Below are positions 1 to 7,932 of a stretch of DNA of 16,260 nt, piece by piece. Source of the stretch: Pirellulaceae bacterium (GTDB taxonomy: Bacteria; Planctomycetota; Planctomycetia; Pirellulales; Pirellulaceae); the NCBI GenBank assembly GCA_013002105.1, contig JABDKS010000563.1:1-16260 (forward strand), written 5' to 3'. Position 1 is the first letter of the stretch. Each line of letters opens with the position of its first letter. A model generated the notes under the pieces. It ran no database searches and was not told where the DNA came from. It saw only the letters and a program-made list of their open reading frames with translations. The translations under genes were made by a program, and so were the position numbers.

Positions 1-3000
1 CAGATCGTTAATACCGACCAGCTAGGCATCGTCACGTTGCCAACTGTTGGTTCGCCGTCCGGCCAGCGTCCCGCGCTAAATGCGCCCGACGGACTCTTCA
101 CCCTCAACGCCGAACAGAATACTCAAATATCCAATGTCACGATCGACAACACGGGTCCTGGCATTCGCGCCGGGATCTTTACCGGCCCCGGCACGCTGAA
201 CGTCAATCGCACCGACATCACCGGTGGTTTGGTTGGGATCGACATCTTCAACCCAGCAGGAACGCTCACCTTTACAGACGTGACGGTGAACGATCCAACC
301 GACGCCGGCATCCAGATTAACGGCGGCAGCGGTTTGGTCTTGTTCGATAATAGCGGGATCAATAACAGTTCCGGTGGAACGGCAGTCCGCGTCACGGGCG
401 GACACAATGGCCAATTGATTTTCAATCCAGGCACGTCGATCACATCGACCAGCGGAGACGGACTGCAGTTCGACGACGCCGACGGCACTTACAACTTCAA
501 CGGTACAACCACCTTGAACGGTGGTGATGCGGGCATTGACATTCTCGGCGGCTCGGCCGGCACATTCACGTTCACCGACACTACAATCACCGATCCTACC
601 GGGACCGGTATCGAAATCACCGGCGGCAGCTCAACCTTTACCTTCGGCGGAACCAGCAACCTCAATAAAAGCACCGGCGGTAGCACGCTGCATGTTCAGG
701 GCGGCCACACCGGAATAGTCATCTTTGAACCCGGAACCGGACTATCGGCCACCGGAACGGGTGCGGGTGACGGACTGCAGTTCGACGACGCCGACGGCAT
801 GTATGACTTTCGCGGCCAAGTGCAACTCAACGGTGGCGACGCGGGCATCGACATCCTCGGTGACTCGGCCGGAACGTTCACGTTCACTGACACGACGATC
901 ACCAATCCTGTCGGTACGGGGATCGATATCACCGGGGGAAGTTCGACCATCACGTTCGACGGCCTCAGTAGTGTGACGAAGGATAACAGCGGGAGCACCG
1001 TCCGCGTTCAAGGTGGCCACGACGGCACGATCACGTTTAACCCCAACACCGGAATCTCCGCCTCCGGAGCCGGTGCCGGCGACGGACTGCAGTTCGACGA
1101 CGCCGACGGGACCTATGACTTTGGCGGTACGGTCACCCTCAATGGAGGCGATGCCGGTATCGATATTCTCAGCGACTCGGCTGGAACCTTCACTTTCTCC
1201 GACACGACCTCCATCACGAACACAACCCCGTCCAACGCAGGCATCAACATCGATAATTTCGGTGCTGGACAATTCGACTTCGCCGGTAACATCGTCGGTG
1301 CAAGCGGCGGCGGCGAGTTAGTCAGGATTGATACGACAGCCGCCGGATCGACCATCAACTTCAACAACAGTGGTGCGAATTCGATTGTTGGTAACGGTGC
1401 CGGCAACGTAACTATTTTCGACGCCGACGGCACTGTTGCGTTCACCGTTCCGATCACAATTCAAGATCCGTCAAACTCGTTTCTTCTCACCGGCATCAGC
1501 ATCTTTGGCGGCAGCGGTGACATCAACTTCGCCGCAACTGACATCGTTCTACCTAACGATGGTTTTAACACTGGGGTTGAAATCAACAGTCATTCTGGCT
1601 CGATCACATTTGATGATCTGACGATTGACGTGAACGGTTCGGGAACGCCCGGAAACGGAATGACGGGCCTGTCAGTGTTTAACGCAGGCACGATCAATAT
1701 CACCGGCAACAATTCCATTGACATCACCGGTGGTCCCGGAATTGAACTAAACGGCGCCAACACGATCGACATGACGTTCGGCAGCATCACCGCCACCAAC
1801 AGTCAGGACGGATTTGGCGGCGGCAGCGGCATTACTCTGACAAATGTCGGCGGCGGCACCTTCGATGTCACGGGGACCACCACCGTTGACGGAGCCAACG
1901 GCGCAGCGGGAATCGGTATCAATATCGACGATTCAGTAGGCACGTTCACATTCGCTAGCATCGATATCAACAACACGACTCTTGAAGGAATCGCCATCGG
2001 TTCCCTGTCTGGAAATCCTGGAACGGTCAACATCAATGGCGGAACAGTCAGCAATCCAGGGCGGAATGGCGCCAGGGTGAACAACGCGGGCCGCGTGAAC
2101 CTGACCAATACGACCATCAACGGATCGACCGATCGCGCTGCGGTCAATATCACTGCCAGTAGTGGAACGTCGTTTATCACATCCGCCAACGGCACCTTTG
2201 CAGTTCCTGGTGGAAACGCCGATGGCGTTGAAATCACGACCAGCGACACGAGCATTCTGTGCTTGCATTCAACCGGCAGCGATGCAACCGGATCCGGCAC
2301 GGGCTTCGGGCTCGATCTGATCCAAACCGGCACGTCCACGCTGGGAATCACGCAAGCCGACTTAACCGACTTTCAAAACGACAACACTGGCACCGGTTCG
2401 CTCAACACGACCGGCACGATCAGCTTCAATTGTGCCATTCCCAACGGCACGCCGCTTCTGTCGGATGCGGCGAGCAGCGTGATAGCGAGCCAGTCGGCTA
2501 TCGACCCTAGCTCCGATCACGTCGCCGAACCAACCGGTACAGTGATCGACACCACCACGTCGATTTCCGACCCGCCTCGCCCAAATCGAACGACAGAGTC
2601 CAACGAGGCTACTGAGGGCACTGTCGATGCACTTGGCGATGTCGAGGTAGTCAGCATGCTCGATGCATCGATGCTTTCCACCATCGTCGACGCGGCCCTT
2701 CACCGATGGGCGGCGACGGGACTCGATGTTAGCCAAATCGCGGCCCTGAATGCCATCGAGTTCTCATTGGCGAACCTGCCTGGTTGGTATCTCGCATCCA
2801 CCAATGGCAACTCAGTGCAGATCGATATTGATGGCGGCGACCAAGGTTGGTTCATCGATCCTACACCCATGGATGATTCGGAGGTTGGTAACGGATCGGC
2901 CGCTGGCATGGACTTGCTGACAACCGTGATGCACGAAATGGGTCATGTCCTGGGCCTGCCAGACACGTACGATCACGACGACGCTGGCGATCTGATGTTC

Positions 3001-6000
3001 GGTTTCCTGGCGCTGGGGTCACGACGGTCGCCACACATAGACCGAGCCGATGGCGCGGTTGCCGGCAGCATCACGTCGACGTCCTTCATCGGCACACCGA
3101 TCGACATCGGCACCCTCCCGGCGGGCAAGGGAGTCACGATCACGTTCGATGCGTCGGTCAATTCGCCGCTGCCACAGTCGGTAATGCAAGTCTCCAATCA
3201 AGGCCTCATCAGTGGTAGCAATTTTGATGCAATCAACACGGATGATCCAGACACACCCGCAATCGACGACCCAACGGTGACACCGATCGATAACGTGACT
3301 GCCACATGCAGTACGATCGTGACGACCACATTGGACGTCGTCGACCCGGCCGACGGCGTGACCTCCCTGCGCGAAGCGATCATCTGTTCCAATACCGAGC
3401 CGGGCGTGCAAACGATCTCGTTCGCGATTGCGGGCACCGGCGTGCAGAAAATTCAGCCGGCCTCCGCACTGCCAAGCATTATCGACACGGTCGTCATCAG
3501 GGGTTTCACACAAACCGGTGCGACTGCCAACACCGCGGCAATCGACCAAAGCATCGATGCGGTTTATCAAATCGAACTCGATGGCAGCCTGGCAACTTCA
3601 AGCTTCTCTGTGTTGAACCTGGCCGATGGCAGCAGCGGCAGCACGGTGCAAGGACTCGTCATCAACGGCTTTACCGGACCCGCGATCAGAATCGCCGACA
3701 GCCATGACAACATCATTTCGGGAAACTTCATTGGTACCGACGCGCTGGGGGCCACGGCTCTGGGCAACTCCCTCGGAATCCTCATCGTCAATGGGAACGA
3801 CAATCTGATCGGAGGCACGACCCCGGATGCTCGCAACGTGGTTTCGGGAAACAGTGGTTCAGGAATCGAGATTGTTGCATCGGCGGGGAGCACGGCAACA
3901 GGAAATCGAATCCAAGGTAACTTCATCGGCACAACCAAGGCGGGCACGATGGCGGCGGCCAACGATGGTCACGGCATTTTGATACTCGCCAGTACTGCCA
4001 ATCTGATCGGTGGTGATACCGTGGCCGCCAGAAATGTCATCTCAGGCAATCTGGGTTCGGGCGTCGAATTGCAAGACAACGCAGCCAACAACCAAGTCTT
4101 TGGCAATTTCATTGGCACCGATTTGACCGGCAATGCCGAGATAGCCAACAGTGAATACGGAGTCGGCCTTTACAACGCGCAAGATAACTTGATCGGGGAC
4201 GCAACCACTACCGTAGGAACCGGTCGCGGCAATGTGATTTCAGGCAACAGAGAGAGTGGTGTCGACATCGACTCCGGTTCGATCGCCATCGGAGATCCGT
4301 CCACCGGCAATATCGTTCGCGGCAATATCATCGGCCTCAATGCGGCGGGAACGGCAGGCCTGGGTAACGACGAGCAGGGTGTTGCAATCATTAATTCGTC
4401 CAACAACACCATCGGCGGCCCCGATCCGGACGATGGCAACCTGATTTCCGGTAATTTTCTTGAAGGCGTTTTGATCGCCAGCCAAAACGTTGGAACCGCA
4501 GCCGATGCGGGCTCCGGATTCAACCTCGTGCAAAACAACTCGATCGGAATCGACATCGCCGGCGACGATCAGGGAAATAGCCAAGCGGGTGTCGTGATCT
4601 CTGATGCGATCAGCAACACCATCGCCGATAATCGGATCGCATTCAATTCAACGCAAAGCGAAAGCACTGGAATCGAAGTGCTATCGGGTACTGGCAATGT
4701 ATTCTTGCGTAATTCGATCTTCGACAACCCCGGCTTGGGAATCGATTTACAAAGCGACGGCGTCACGCCCAACGACCTGGGCGACACAGACGTTGGCGCA
4801 AACAATTTGCAAAACTATCCCATGCTGACGTCAGCGACGACCGACACGTCGACGGTCGTGCGCGGAGAACTTAACAGCCTGCCAAATCAAAGCTATCGGA
4901 TCGAATATTTCGCCAACCCCGTCGCCGATGATTCTGGCTTCGGCGAAGGTAAATCGTTTCTTGGATTCGAGAATGTCACCACCGATTCGGCGGGAACCGC
5001 ACCGATCATCTTCACATCACCCTCGCTCGTTCCCGCCGGCCAATTCATTACTTCGACCGCGACGCTACTCCAAGTCAATGGGACAGAGACGTTTGTTGAA
5101 ACATCCGAATTCTCCAATGCCGTGCTCGTTGACGGAGTCGTCATTCCACAAGCCGATCTGTCACTGACCAAATCGGTCGATGCCTCAACCGCAACCGAAG
5201 GTCAAACCGTGACCTTTACCGTCACGCTGACGAACTCCGGACCCGATGCAGCGACCAACATCTCGGTGGCCGATGGGATACCGGCTGGATTGTCTAATCC
5301 GACCGCTACTCCCACTACGGGAGCATTTTCCAACGGAATTTGGACCATCGCATCTTTGGCAAGCGATGAAGTCGCTACGTTAACCGTTACCGGCCAAGTC
5401 GCCGCCGGTGCAACGCTGATCAACAACACTGCCGAACTGATCGCGGTCGATCAAGCCGATCCGGACTCGACACCTAACAACCAAAACCCTGCCGAGGACG
5501 ACCAAGACTCCGCTTCGGTCACTGTCACGACCGTCCCAACCGCCGATCTGTCATTGATCAAGACGGTCAGTACCGCAACCGCAACCGAAGGTCAAACGGT
5601 CACGTTCACAGTCACACTGAACAACGCCGGACCCGATGCGGCGACCAACATTGCTGTCTCCGATACGCTACCACCTGGATTATCCAATGCGACCGGCACT
5701 CCCACCACGGGGACATTTGCCAACGGAGTCTGGACCATCGCGTCGTTAGCCAGCGGCGCCAATGCAACCTTGACCGTTGTCGGCCAGGTCGCCGCCGGTG
5801 CGACGGTAATCAACAACACTGCCGAACTGATCGCGGTCGATCAAGCCGACCCCGACTCGACACCCAACAACCAAAACCCTGCCGAAGATGACCAAGATTC
5901 TGCCAGCATTGCTATATCAGCACCCCCGCAACAAGTCGCCGATCTGTCACTCGTTAAAACGGTCAACAACGACCGCGCGACGATTGGCCAAGACATTGTC

Positions 6001-6951
6001 TACACAATTCAGTTGACCAATTCGGGTCCCAACAATGCCACCAACGTATCCGTACTGGATCGGCTGCCGACAGGCTTGAACTTTGTACGGTCCGTGCCCA
6101 ATGTTGGAACCTACAATGACAGAACGGGTATTTGGACGGTCGGGAATTTGAATGTCGGCCAAACCGTTGGGCTACAAATTGTCGCAACGGTCAATACCAA
6201 TCAACCGATCAGCAATAGCGCCGAAGTCCTGAGCTCCGACCAGTTTGATCCCGATTCCACTCCCGGCAACAACGTCGACGGCGAGGATGATCAGTCCGCT
6301 GCTGACATCGGTGCCTGCTTGACCGGCGGGCCGCTGCAGGCGGGACCCAACAGACTGACTTACTCCTGCGTCACGCCCGGCGGATTTGCGGGATTTGTGG
6401 TGGGTACCCAACTGGGTAGCCATTTCTTTGACAAGTACGGCGTCACCGTCGACATCGCGGACCCCAGTGTGCCGGCGATCGGCCTGGGCAACATCAACGG
6501 CGTGGCAACCGTCTTGGTGGAACTGACCGCTGCCCAAGTCCAACAGGACCTGATTTTTCAAGCGTTCGAGATGCTACCCACACCGAGCGTCAGCAACACG
6601 CTGTTCTTGTCGAACGTTCAGGAGCGATTCGACATTAACGCCAGCGGCGAAGTATCGCCGTTGGACGCCCTGCTGATCATCAACAAACTGGCTGACGACG
6701 CGTTCGCCGCCCAAGGTGAAACACCGCTCGCAGCCGACCTCAAATATGATGTCAACGGCGATGGAACGGTTTCGCCACAAGATCTAATCGCAGTGCTGAA
6801 TTGGCTCAGCGATCAAGCAGACTTCGGCAACGGCGAAGAAGCATCGAGTGCAATCGATAGCTTGGCCGATTTCTCAACCTCAGAGGCCGATGAGCTCGAC
6901 GACGACCTCCTACAACAGCTAGCCGACGACCAAGTCGGACTGACTTTCTAG
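1..6951 (+). CDS. Giant modular surface/secreted protein A, 3' part (beta-helix, matrixin-like protease, DUF11, dockerin)
   Basis: The frame is open from base 1 to a TAG at 6949, so the true start lies upstream; the TTG at 37 is only an internal codon. Order of modules by position: Gly/Asp/Thr-rich parallel beta-helix (1 to about 2480) with long tandem repeats; Ser/Thr-rich linker (2480-2640); matrixin-like zinc metalloprotease domain with HEMGHVLGLPD at 2932-2964; a beta-rich segment with TDDPDTPAIDDPTVTP (3091-3300); an internal CSLREA segment (SLREAI near 3364); a second beta-helix with recurring GNFIGT coils (3620-4730) closed by GIDLQSDGVTPND and NNLQNYP motifs; three DUF11-like repeats (5152-6310); a CLTGGPLQ module with two Cys (6316-6600); two dockerin-type loops; an acidic tail. 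Only six Cys are visible. Probably exported and surface-associated, as inferred from architecture. Its substrate and role are unknown. Gene B follows after 981 bp on the same strand. Confidence 0.96.
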   Translation, partial: QIVNTDQLGIVTLPTVGSPSGQRPALNAPDGLFTLNAEQNTQISNVTIDNTGPGIRAGIFTGPGTLNVNRTDITGGLVGIDIFNPAGTLTFTDVTVNDPTDAGIQINGGSGLVLFDNSGINNSSGGTAVRVTGGHNGQLIFNPGTSITSTSGDGLQFDDADGTYNFNGTTTLNGGDAGIDILGGSAGTFTFTDTTITDPTGTGIEITGGSSTFTFGGTSNLNKSTGGSTLHVQGGHTGIVIFEPGTGLSATGTGAGDGLQFDDADGMYDFRGQVQLNGGDAGIDILGDSAGTFTFTDTTITNPVGTGIDITGGSSTITFDGLSSVTKDNSGSTVRVQGGHDGTITFNPNTGISASGAGAGDGLQFDDADGTYDFGGTVTLNGGDAGIDILSDSAGTFTFSDTTSITNTTPSNAGINIDNFGAGQFDFAGNIVGASGGGELVRIDTTAAGSTINFNNSGANSIVGNGAGNVTIFDADGTVAFTVPITIQDPSNSFLLTGISIFGGSGDINFAATDIVLPNDGFNTGVEINSHSGSITFDDLTIDVNGSGTPGNGMTGLSVFNAGTINITGNNSIDITGGPGIELNGANTIDMTFGSITATNSQDGFGGGSGITLTNVGGGTFDVTGTTTVDGANGAAGIGINIDDSVGTFTFASIDINNTTLEGIAIGSLSGNPGTVNINGGTVSNPGRNGARVNNAGRVNLTNTTINGSTDRAAVNITASSGTSFITSANGTFAVPGGNADGVEITTSDTSILCLHSTGSDATGSGTGFGLDLIQTGTSTLGITQADLTDFQNDNTGTGSLNTTGTISFNCAIPNGTPLLSDAASSVIASQSAIDPSSDHVAEPTGTVIDTTTSISDPPRPNRTTESNEATEGTVDALGDVEVVSMLDASMLSTIVDAALHRWAATGLDVSQIAALNAIEFSLANLPGWYLASTNGNSVQIDIDGGDQGWFIDPTPMDDSEVGNGSAAGMDLLTTVMHEMGHVLGLPDTYDHDDAGDLMFGFLALGSRRSPHIDRADGAVAGSITSTSFIGTPIDIGTLPAGKGVTITFDASVNSPLPQSVMQVSNQGLISGSNFDAINTDDPDTPAIDDPTVTPIDNVTATCSTIVTTTLDVVDPADGVTSLREAIICSNTEPGVQTISFAIAGTGVQKIQPASALPSIIDTVVIRGFTQTGATANTAAIDQSIDAVYQIELDGSLATSSFSVLNLADGSSGSTVQGLVINGFTGPAIRIADSHDNIISGNFIGTDALGATALGNSLGILIVNGNDNLIGGTTPDARNVVSGNSGSGIEIVASAGSTATGNRIQGNFIGTTKAGTMAAANDGHGILILASTANLIGGDTVAARNVISGNLGSGVELQDNAANNQVFGNFIGTDLTGNAEIANSEYGVGLYNAQDNLIGDATTTVGTGRGNVISGNRESGVDIDSGSIAIGDPSTGNIVRGNIIGLNAAGTAGLGNDEQGVAIINSSNNTIGGPDPDDGNLISGNFLEGVLIASQNVGTAADAGSGFNLVQNNSIGIDIAGDDQGNSQAGVVISDAISNTIADNRIAFNSTQSESTGIEVLSGTGNVFLRNSIFDNPGLGIDLQSDGVTPNDLGDTDVGANNLQNYPMLTSATTDTSTVVRGELNSLPNQSYRIEYFANPVADDSGFGEGKSFLGFENVTTDSAGTAPIIFTSPSLVPAGQFITSTATLLQVNGTETFVETSEFSNAVLVDGVVIPQADLSLTKSVDASTATEGQTVTFTVTLTNSGPDAATNISVADGIPAGLSNPTATPTTGAFSNGIWTIASLASDEVATLTVTGQVAAGATLINNTAELIAVDQADPDSTPNNQNPAEDDQDSASVTVTTVPTADLSLIKTVSTATATEGQTVTFTVTLNNAGPDAATNIAVSDTLPPGLSNATGTPTTGTFANGVWTIASLASGANATLTVVGQVAAGATVINNTAELIAVDQADPDSTPNNQNPAEDDQDSASIAISAPPQQVADLSLVKTVNNDRATIGQDIVYTIQLTNSGPNNATNVSVLDRLPTGLNFVRSVPNVGTYNDRTGIWTVGNLNVGQTVGLQIVATVNTNQPISNSAEVLSSDQFDPDSTPGNNVDGEDDQSAADIGACLTGGPLQAGPNRLTYSCVTPGGFAGFVVGTQLGSHFFDKYGVTVDIADPSVPAIGLGNINGVATVLVELTAAQVQQDLIFQAFEMLPTPSVSNTLFLSNVQERFDINASGEVSPLDALLIINKLADDAFAAQGETPLAADLKYDVNGDGTVSPQDLIAVLNWLSDQADFGNGEEASSAIDSLADFSTSEADELDDDLLQQLADDQVGLTF
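145..1240 (+). repeat. 312-bp (104-codon) tandem repeats inside gene A beta-helix
   Basis: A core encoding GDGLQFDDADG recurs at 457, 769 and 1081, giving an exact 312-bp period twice. The first 29 bases of each core are identical in all three copies, including synonymous positions. Each unit continues with LNGGDAGIDIL, a GTFTFTDT strand, a GTGI(E/D)ITGGSST strand and a VQGGH strand. A more diverged unit precedes them (about 145-456, 15 bp shorter) and the third core runs into non-repeat sequence near 1240. Each unit likely contributes several coils of a parallel beta-helix. The conserved nucleotides suggest recent duplication or gene conversion. Confidence 0.9.
2641..3060 (+). other. Matrixin-like zinc metalloprotease domain within protein A
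   Basis: Positions 2932-2964 encode HEMGHVLGLPD, which fits the metzincin zinc motif HExxHxxGxx(H/D) with Asp as third ligand. Upstream are features typical of matrixin-like domains: an amphipathic segment with a Trp (ALHRWAATGLDVSQIAAL), FSLANLPGWYLA, an IDIDGG strand and GWFIDPTP. DLMFG follows about 26 residues after the second zinc His and is a candidate Met-turn. All three zinc ligands and the catalytic Glu are present, so activity is possible. The substrate is unknown; self-processing or degradation of extracellular proteins are guesses. Embedding between two beta-helices is unusual for a free protease. Confidence 0.75.
3304..5130 (+). other. Internal CSLREA segment and second parallel beta-helix of protein A
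   Basis: The segment STIVTTTLDVVDPADG followed by TSLREAIICSN matches the CSLREA signature that normally lies near the mature N-terminus of surface proteins. Downstream, coils recur with GNFIGTD-type motifs at about 3721, 3916, 4102 and 4321, alternating with N(L/T)IGG and N(V/L)(V/I)SGN motifs, as in NosD/pectate-lyase-like right-handed beta-helices. The helix ends with GLGIDLQSDGVTPND and NNLQNYP, then a beta-sandwich-like segment (YRIEYFANP). An internal CSLREA suggests that protein A is a fusion of two ancestral proteins. Confidence 0.75.
5152..6312 (+). repeat. Three DUF11-like tandem repeats in protein A
   Basis: Units start at 5152, 5542 and 5938 with ADLSL(T/I/V)K(S/T)V and contain TNSGP(D/N)-type strands, LP(P/T)GL and DPDSTP, matching the DUF11 family of Ig-like stalk domains. 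Periods are 390 and 396 bp. Units 1 and 2 share a 41-base identical run (5419-5459 and 5809-5849), so they are a recent duplication; unit 3 is more diverged. They probably form an extended stalk between the beta-helix and the C-terminal module. Confidence 0.85.
6316..6951 (+). other. C-terminal module of protein A: CLTGGPLQ domain, dockerin-type loops, acidic tail
   Basis: The module starts with CLTGGPLQ, a second Cys at LTYSC, then GFVVGTQLGSHFFDKYGV. I do not recognise this domain as a named family; it may carry a disulfide. It is followed by two dockerin type I-like calcium loops, DINASGEVSPLD from 6631 and DVNGDGTVSPQD from 6748, each followed by an LLIINKL or LIAVLNWL helix. Ligand positions 1, 3, 5 and 12 are D/N/S/D and D/N/D/D. 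The last roughly 40 residues are acid-rich. Planctomycete surface proteins commonly end in such dockerin-like repeats. The start of this module is also present at the end of gene B in this window. Confidence 0.8.
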
Positions 6952-7090
6952 CTCGCGACTTCCCGCGAATCATTACGGGGGGATACTGCTTCGGTCTTAG
7001 CAGACGGACAGGTGCAAAAAATGGAATCGTATTGGCTGCGCATTCTTGATCATCCGCCATGCTTTCACGTATGCGACATTTCGCACATCC

Positions 7091-7107
7091 CGTGACACCC
7101 TGTCACG
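7091..7107. promoter_or_regulatory. Perfect 7-bp dyad CGTGACA-CCC-TGTCACG
   Basis: The two 7-base arms are exact reverse complements around a CCC spacer. The size suits an operator for a dimeric regulator or a small hairpin. It is followed by a pyrimidine-rich stretch, not a T-run, so it is a weak terminator candidate. It lies 140 bp after gene A and 826 bp before gene B. No function can be assigned from the sequence alone. Confidence 0.35.
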
Positions 7108-7569
7108 CTCCCATTTCTTTCCCATAAAAATGGCCGCCGAATCGAAGAAATGGTCCAACCGAAATGGCTGGAAATTAAGGTGTGGCGTTCGGATCAAAGA
7201 ACACTGCTTACCTGAGTGCATTGGGTGGTTTTGGCTGGTTGGGAAGACTGGCGGGCGGTCTCACTCAAGCGATCATGCTCTCGGTCAGACAACCAATTCC
7301 CAAGGACGTCGATTCGTTACTTGATGTTCTTGGCCCTTCATTTGCCGGTTTACCAACAACGCGTTGAAACGGGATCAAGATAGCCAACGTGATTTTCATT
7401 GCGTGATTGGCGAGTTCACACTTGCGTGGGCGTTGCGCGCGACGGAGAGGTATGTACGGAAAAACAATTGCAGGGCGGCAGGACGCCGTTTGGATCGACG
7501 AATATTTGATGCCGCTGCCTGGAGTAATCAACCTAGTGTTCCATCTAACGAAAAACGTCGCGTCAACTG

Positions 7570-7623
7570 GTAGGGCCGGTTCCTACCGGCCGATTGCGTT
7601 CGGCCGGTAGGAACCGGCCCTAC
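7570..7623. repeat. Nested palindrome, 23-bp perfect arms (REP-like)
   Basis: The arms 7570-7592 and 7601-7623 are perfect reverse complements with an 8-base loop (ATTGCGTT). Each arm also contains its own hairpin: GGCCGGT-TCCT-ACCGGCC at 7574-7591 and GGCCGGT-AGGA-ACCGGCC at 7602-7619. The element can therefore fold as one long stem or as two small hairpins. There is no T-run after it. It resembles a dispersed intergenic REP/BIME-type element or a very small non-autonomous mobile element, though it could also attenuate transcription. Only one copy is in the window, so dispersal is an inference. Confidence 0.75.
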
Positions 7624-7780
7624 GACGAAGCGACATTTTGCGATGGTTAAAACCACTACGTCGTCATCGCGTTTGTCGTAAGCGGTGACAATGCTCCTGA
7701 AGGTCTAGGAAAAATTGCGAACGAACCTGGATAAAAATGGGTGTGAGTGCACCCGGACGACTGAATCAACGCACAGACAT

Positions 7781-7820
7781 CTGCATGAGCAAAAAGAGAA
7801 CTGCACGAGCAATTAGAGAA
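7781..7820 (+). repeat. Two adjacent 20-bp direct repeats upstream of gene B
   Basis: Bases 7781-7800 and 7801-7820 match at 17 of 20 positions. Both start CTGCA(T/C)GAGCAA and end AGAGAA. The 20-bp period is about two helical turns, so the copies face the same side of DNA. They lie 112 bp upstream of the gene B ATG. Tandem binding sites for a regulator are possible; a simple local duplication is equally likely. Confidence 0.5.
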
Positions 7821-7919
7821 ACAGGGCGAGCGACGGGAGCGTGGCAGCCAACGCATAACAAGCGTGATCAATTTGTTCGGGGCCGAATGAGATTGACTTG
7901 ATTTTACTTCTTGAGTTTT

Positions 7920-7924
7920 AGGTG
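7920..7924 (+). promoter_or_regulatory. Probable ribosome binding site AGGTG for gene B
   Basis: AGGTG lies 8 bases before the ATG at 7933. An in-frame TGA at 7912 precedes it, and no ATG, GTG or TTG occurs in frame between that stop and 7933. The ATG is therefore the first possible start. Confidence 0.55.
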
Positions 7925-7932
7925 CCGACGCG

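Larger units (their letters stand above)
6952..7932. other. 981-bp intergenic region without a convincing gene
   Basis: The region between the TAG of gene A and the ATG of gene B contains only short ORFs with no recognisable domain. It holds a short dyad (7091-7107), a large nested palindrome (7570-7623) and a 20-bp tandem repeat (7781-7820). I see no hairpin with a T-run that would serve as a clear rho-independent terminator after gene A and no confident sigma-70-type promoter. The gap is long enough that gene B probably has its own promoter. Confidence 0.7.

Noticed and set aside
457..1240. CRISPR-like regular repeats
   Set aside because: Period is 312 bp and the repeats are in frame within an uninterrupted coding sequence, so they are protein repeats.
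6986..7003. Possible terminator hairpin CTGCT/AGCAG after gene A
   Set aside because: Only a 5-bp stem with an 8-base loop and no T-run.
7182..7367. Small plus-strand ORF in the intergenic region
   Set aside because: GTG start without a good ribosome binding site and no recognisable domain. It overlaps other short ORFs, so chance is more likely.
7407..7610. Small plus-strand ORF running into the nested palindrome
   Set aside because: Its C-terminus is encoded by the repeat element and the N-terminus lacks any clear domain. I cannot exclude a gene remnant.
7893..7921. TTGACT as a -35 box for gene B
   Set aside because: The matching -10 position reads TTTTAG, a poor fit, and would place the transcript start only a few bases before the ATG.
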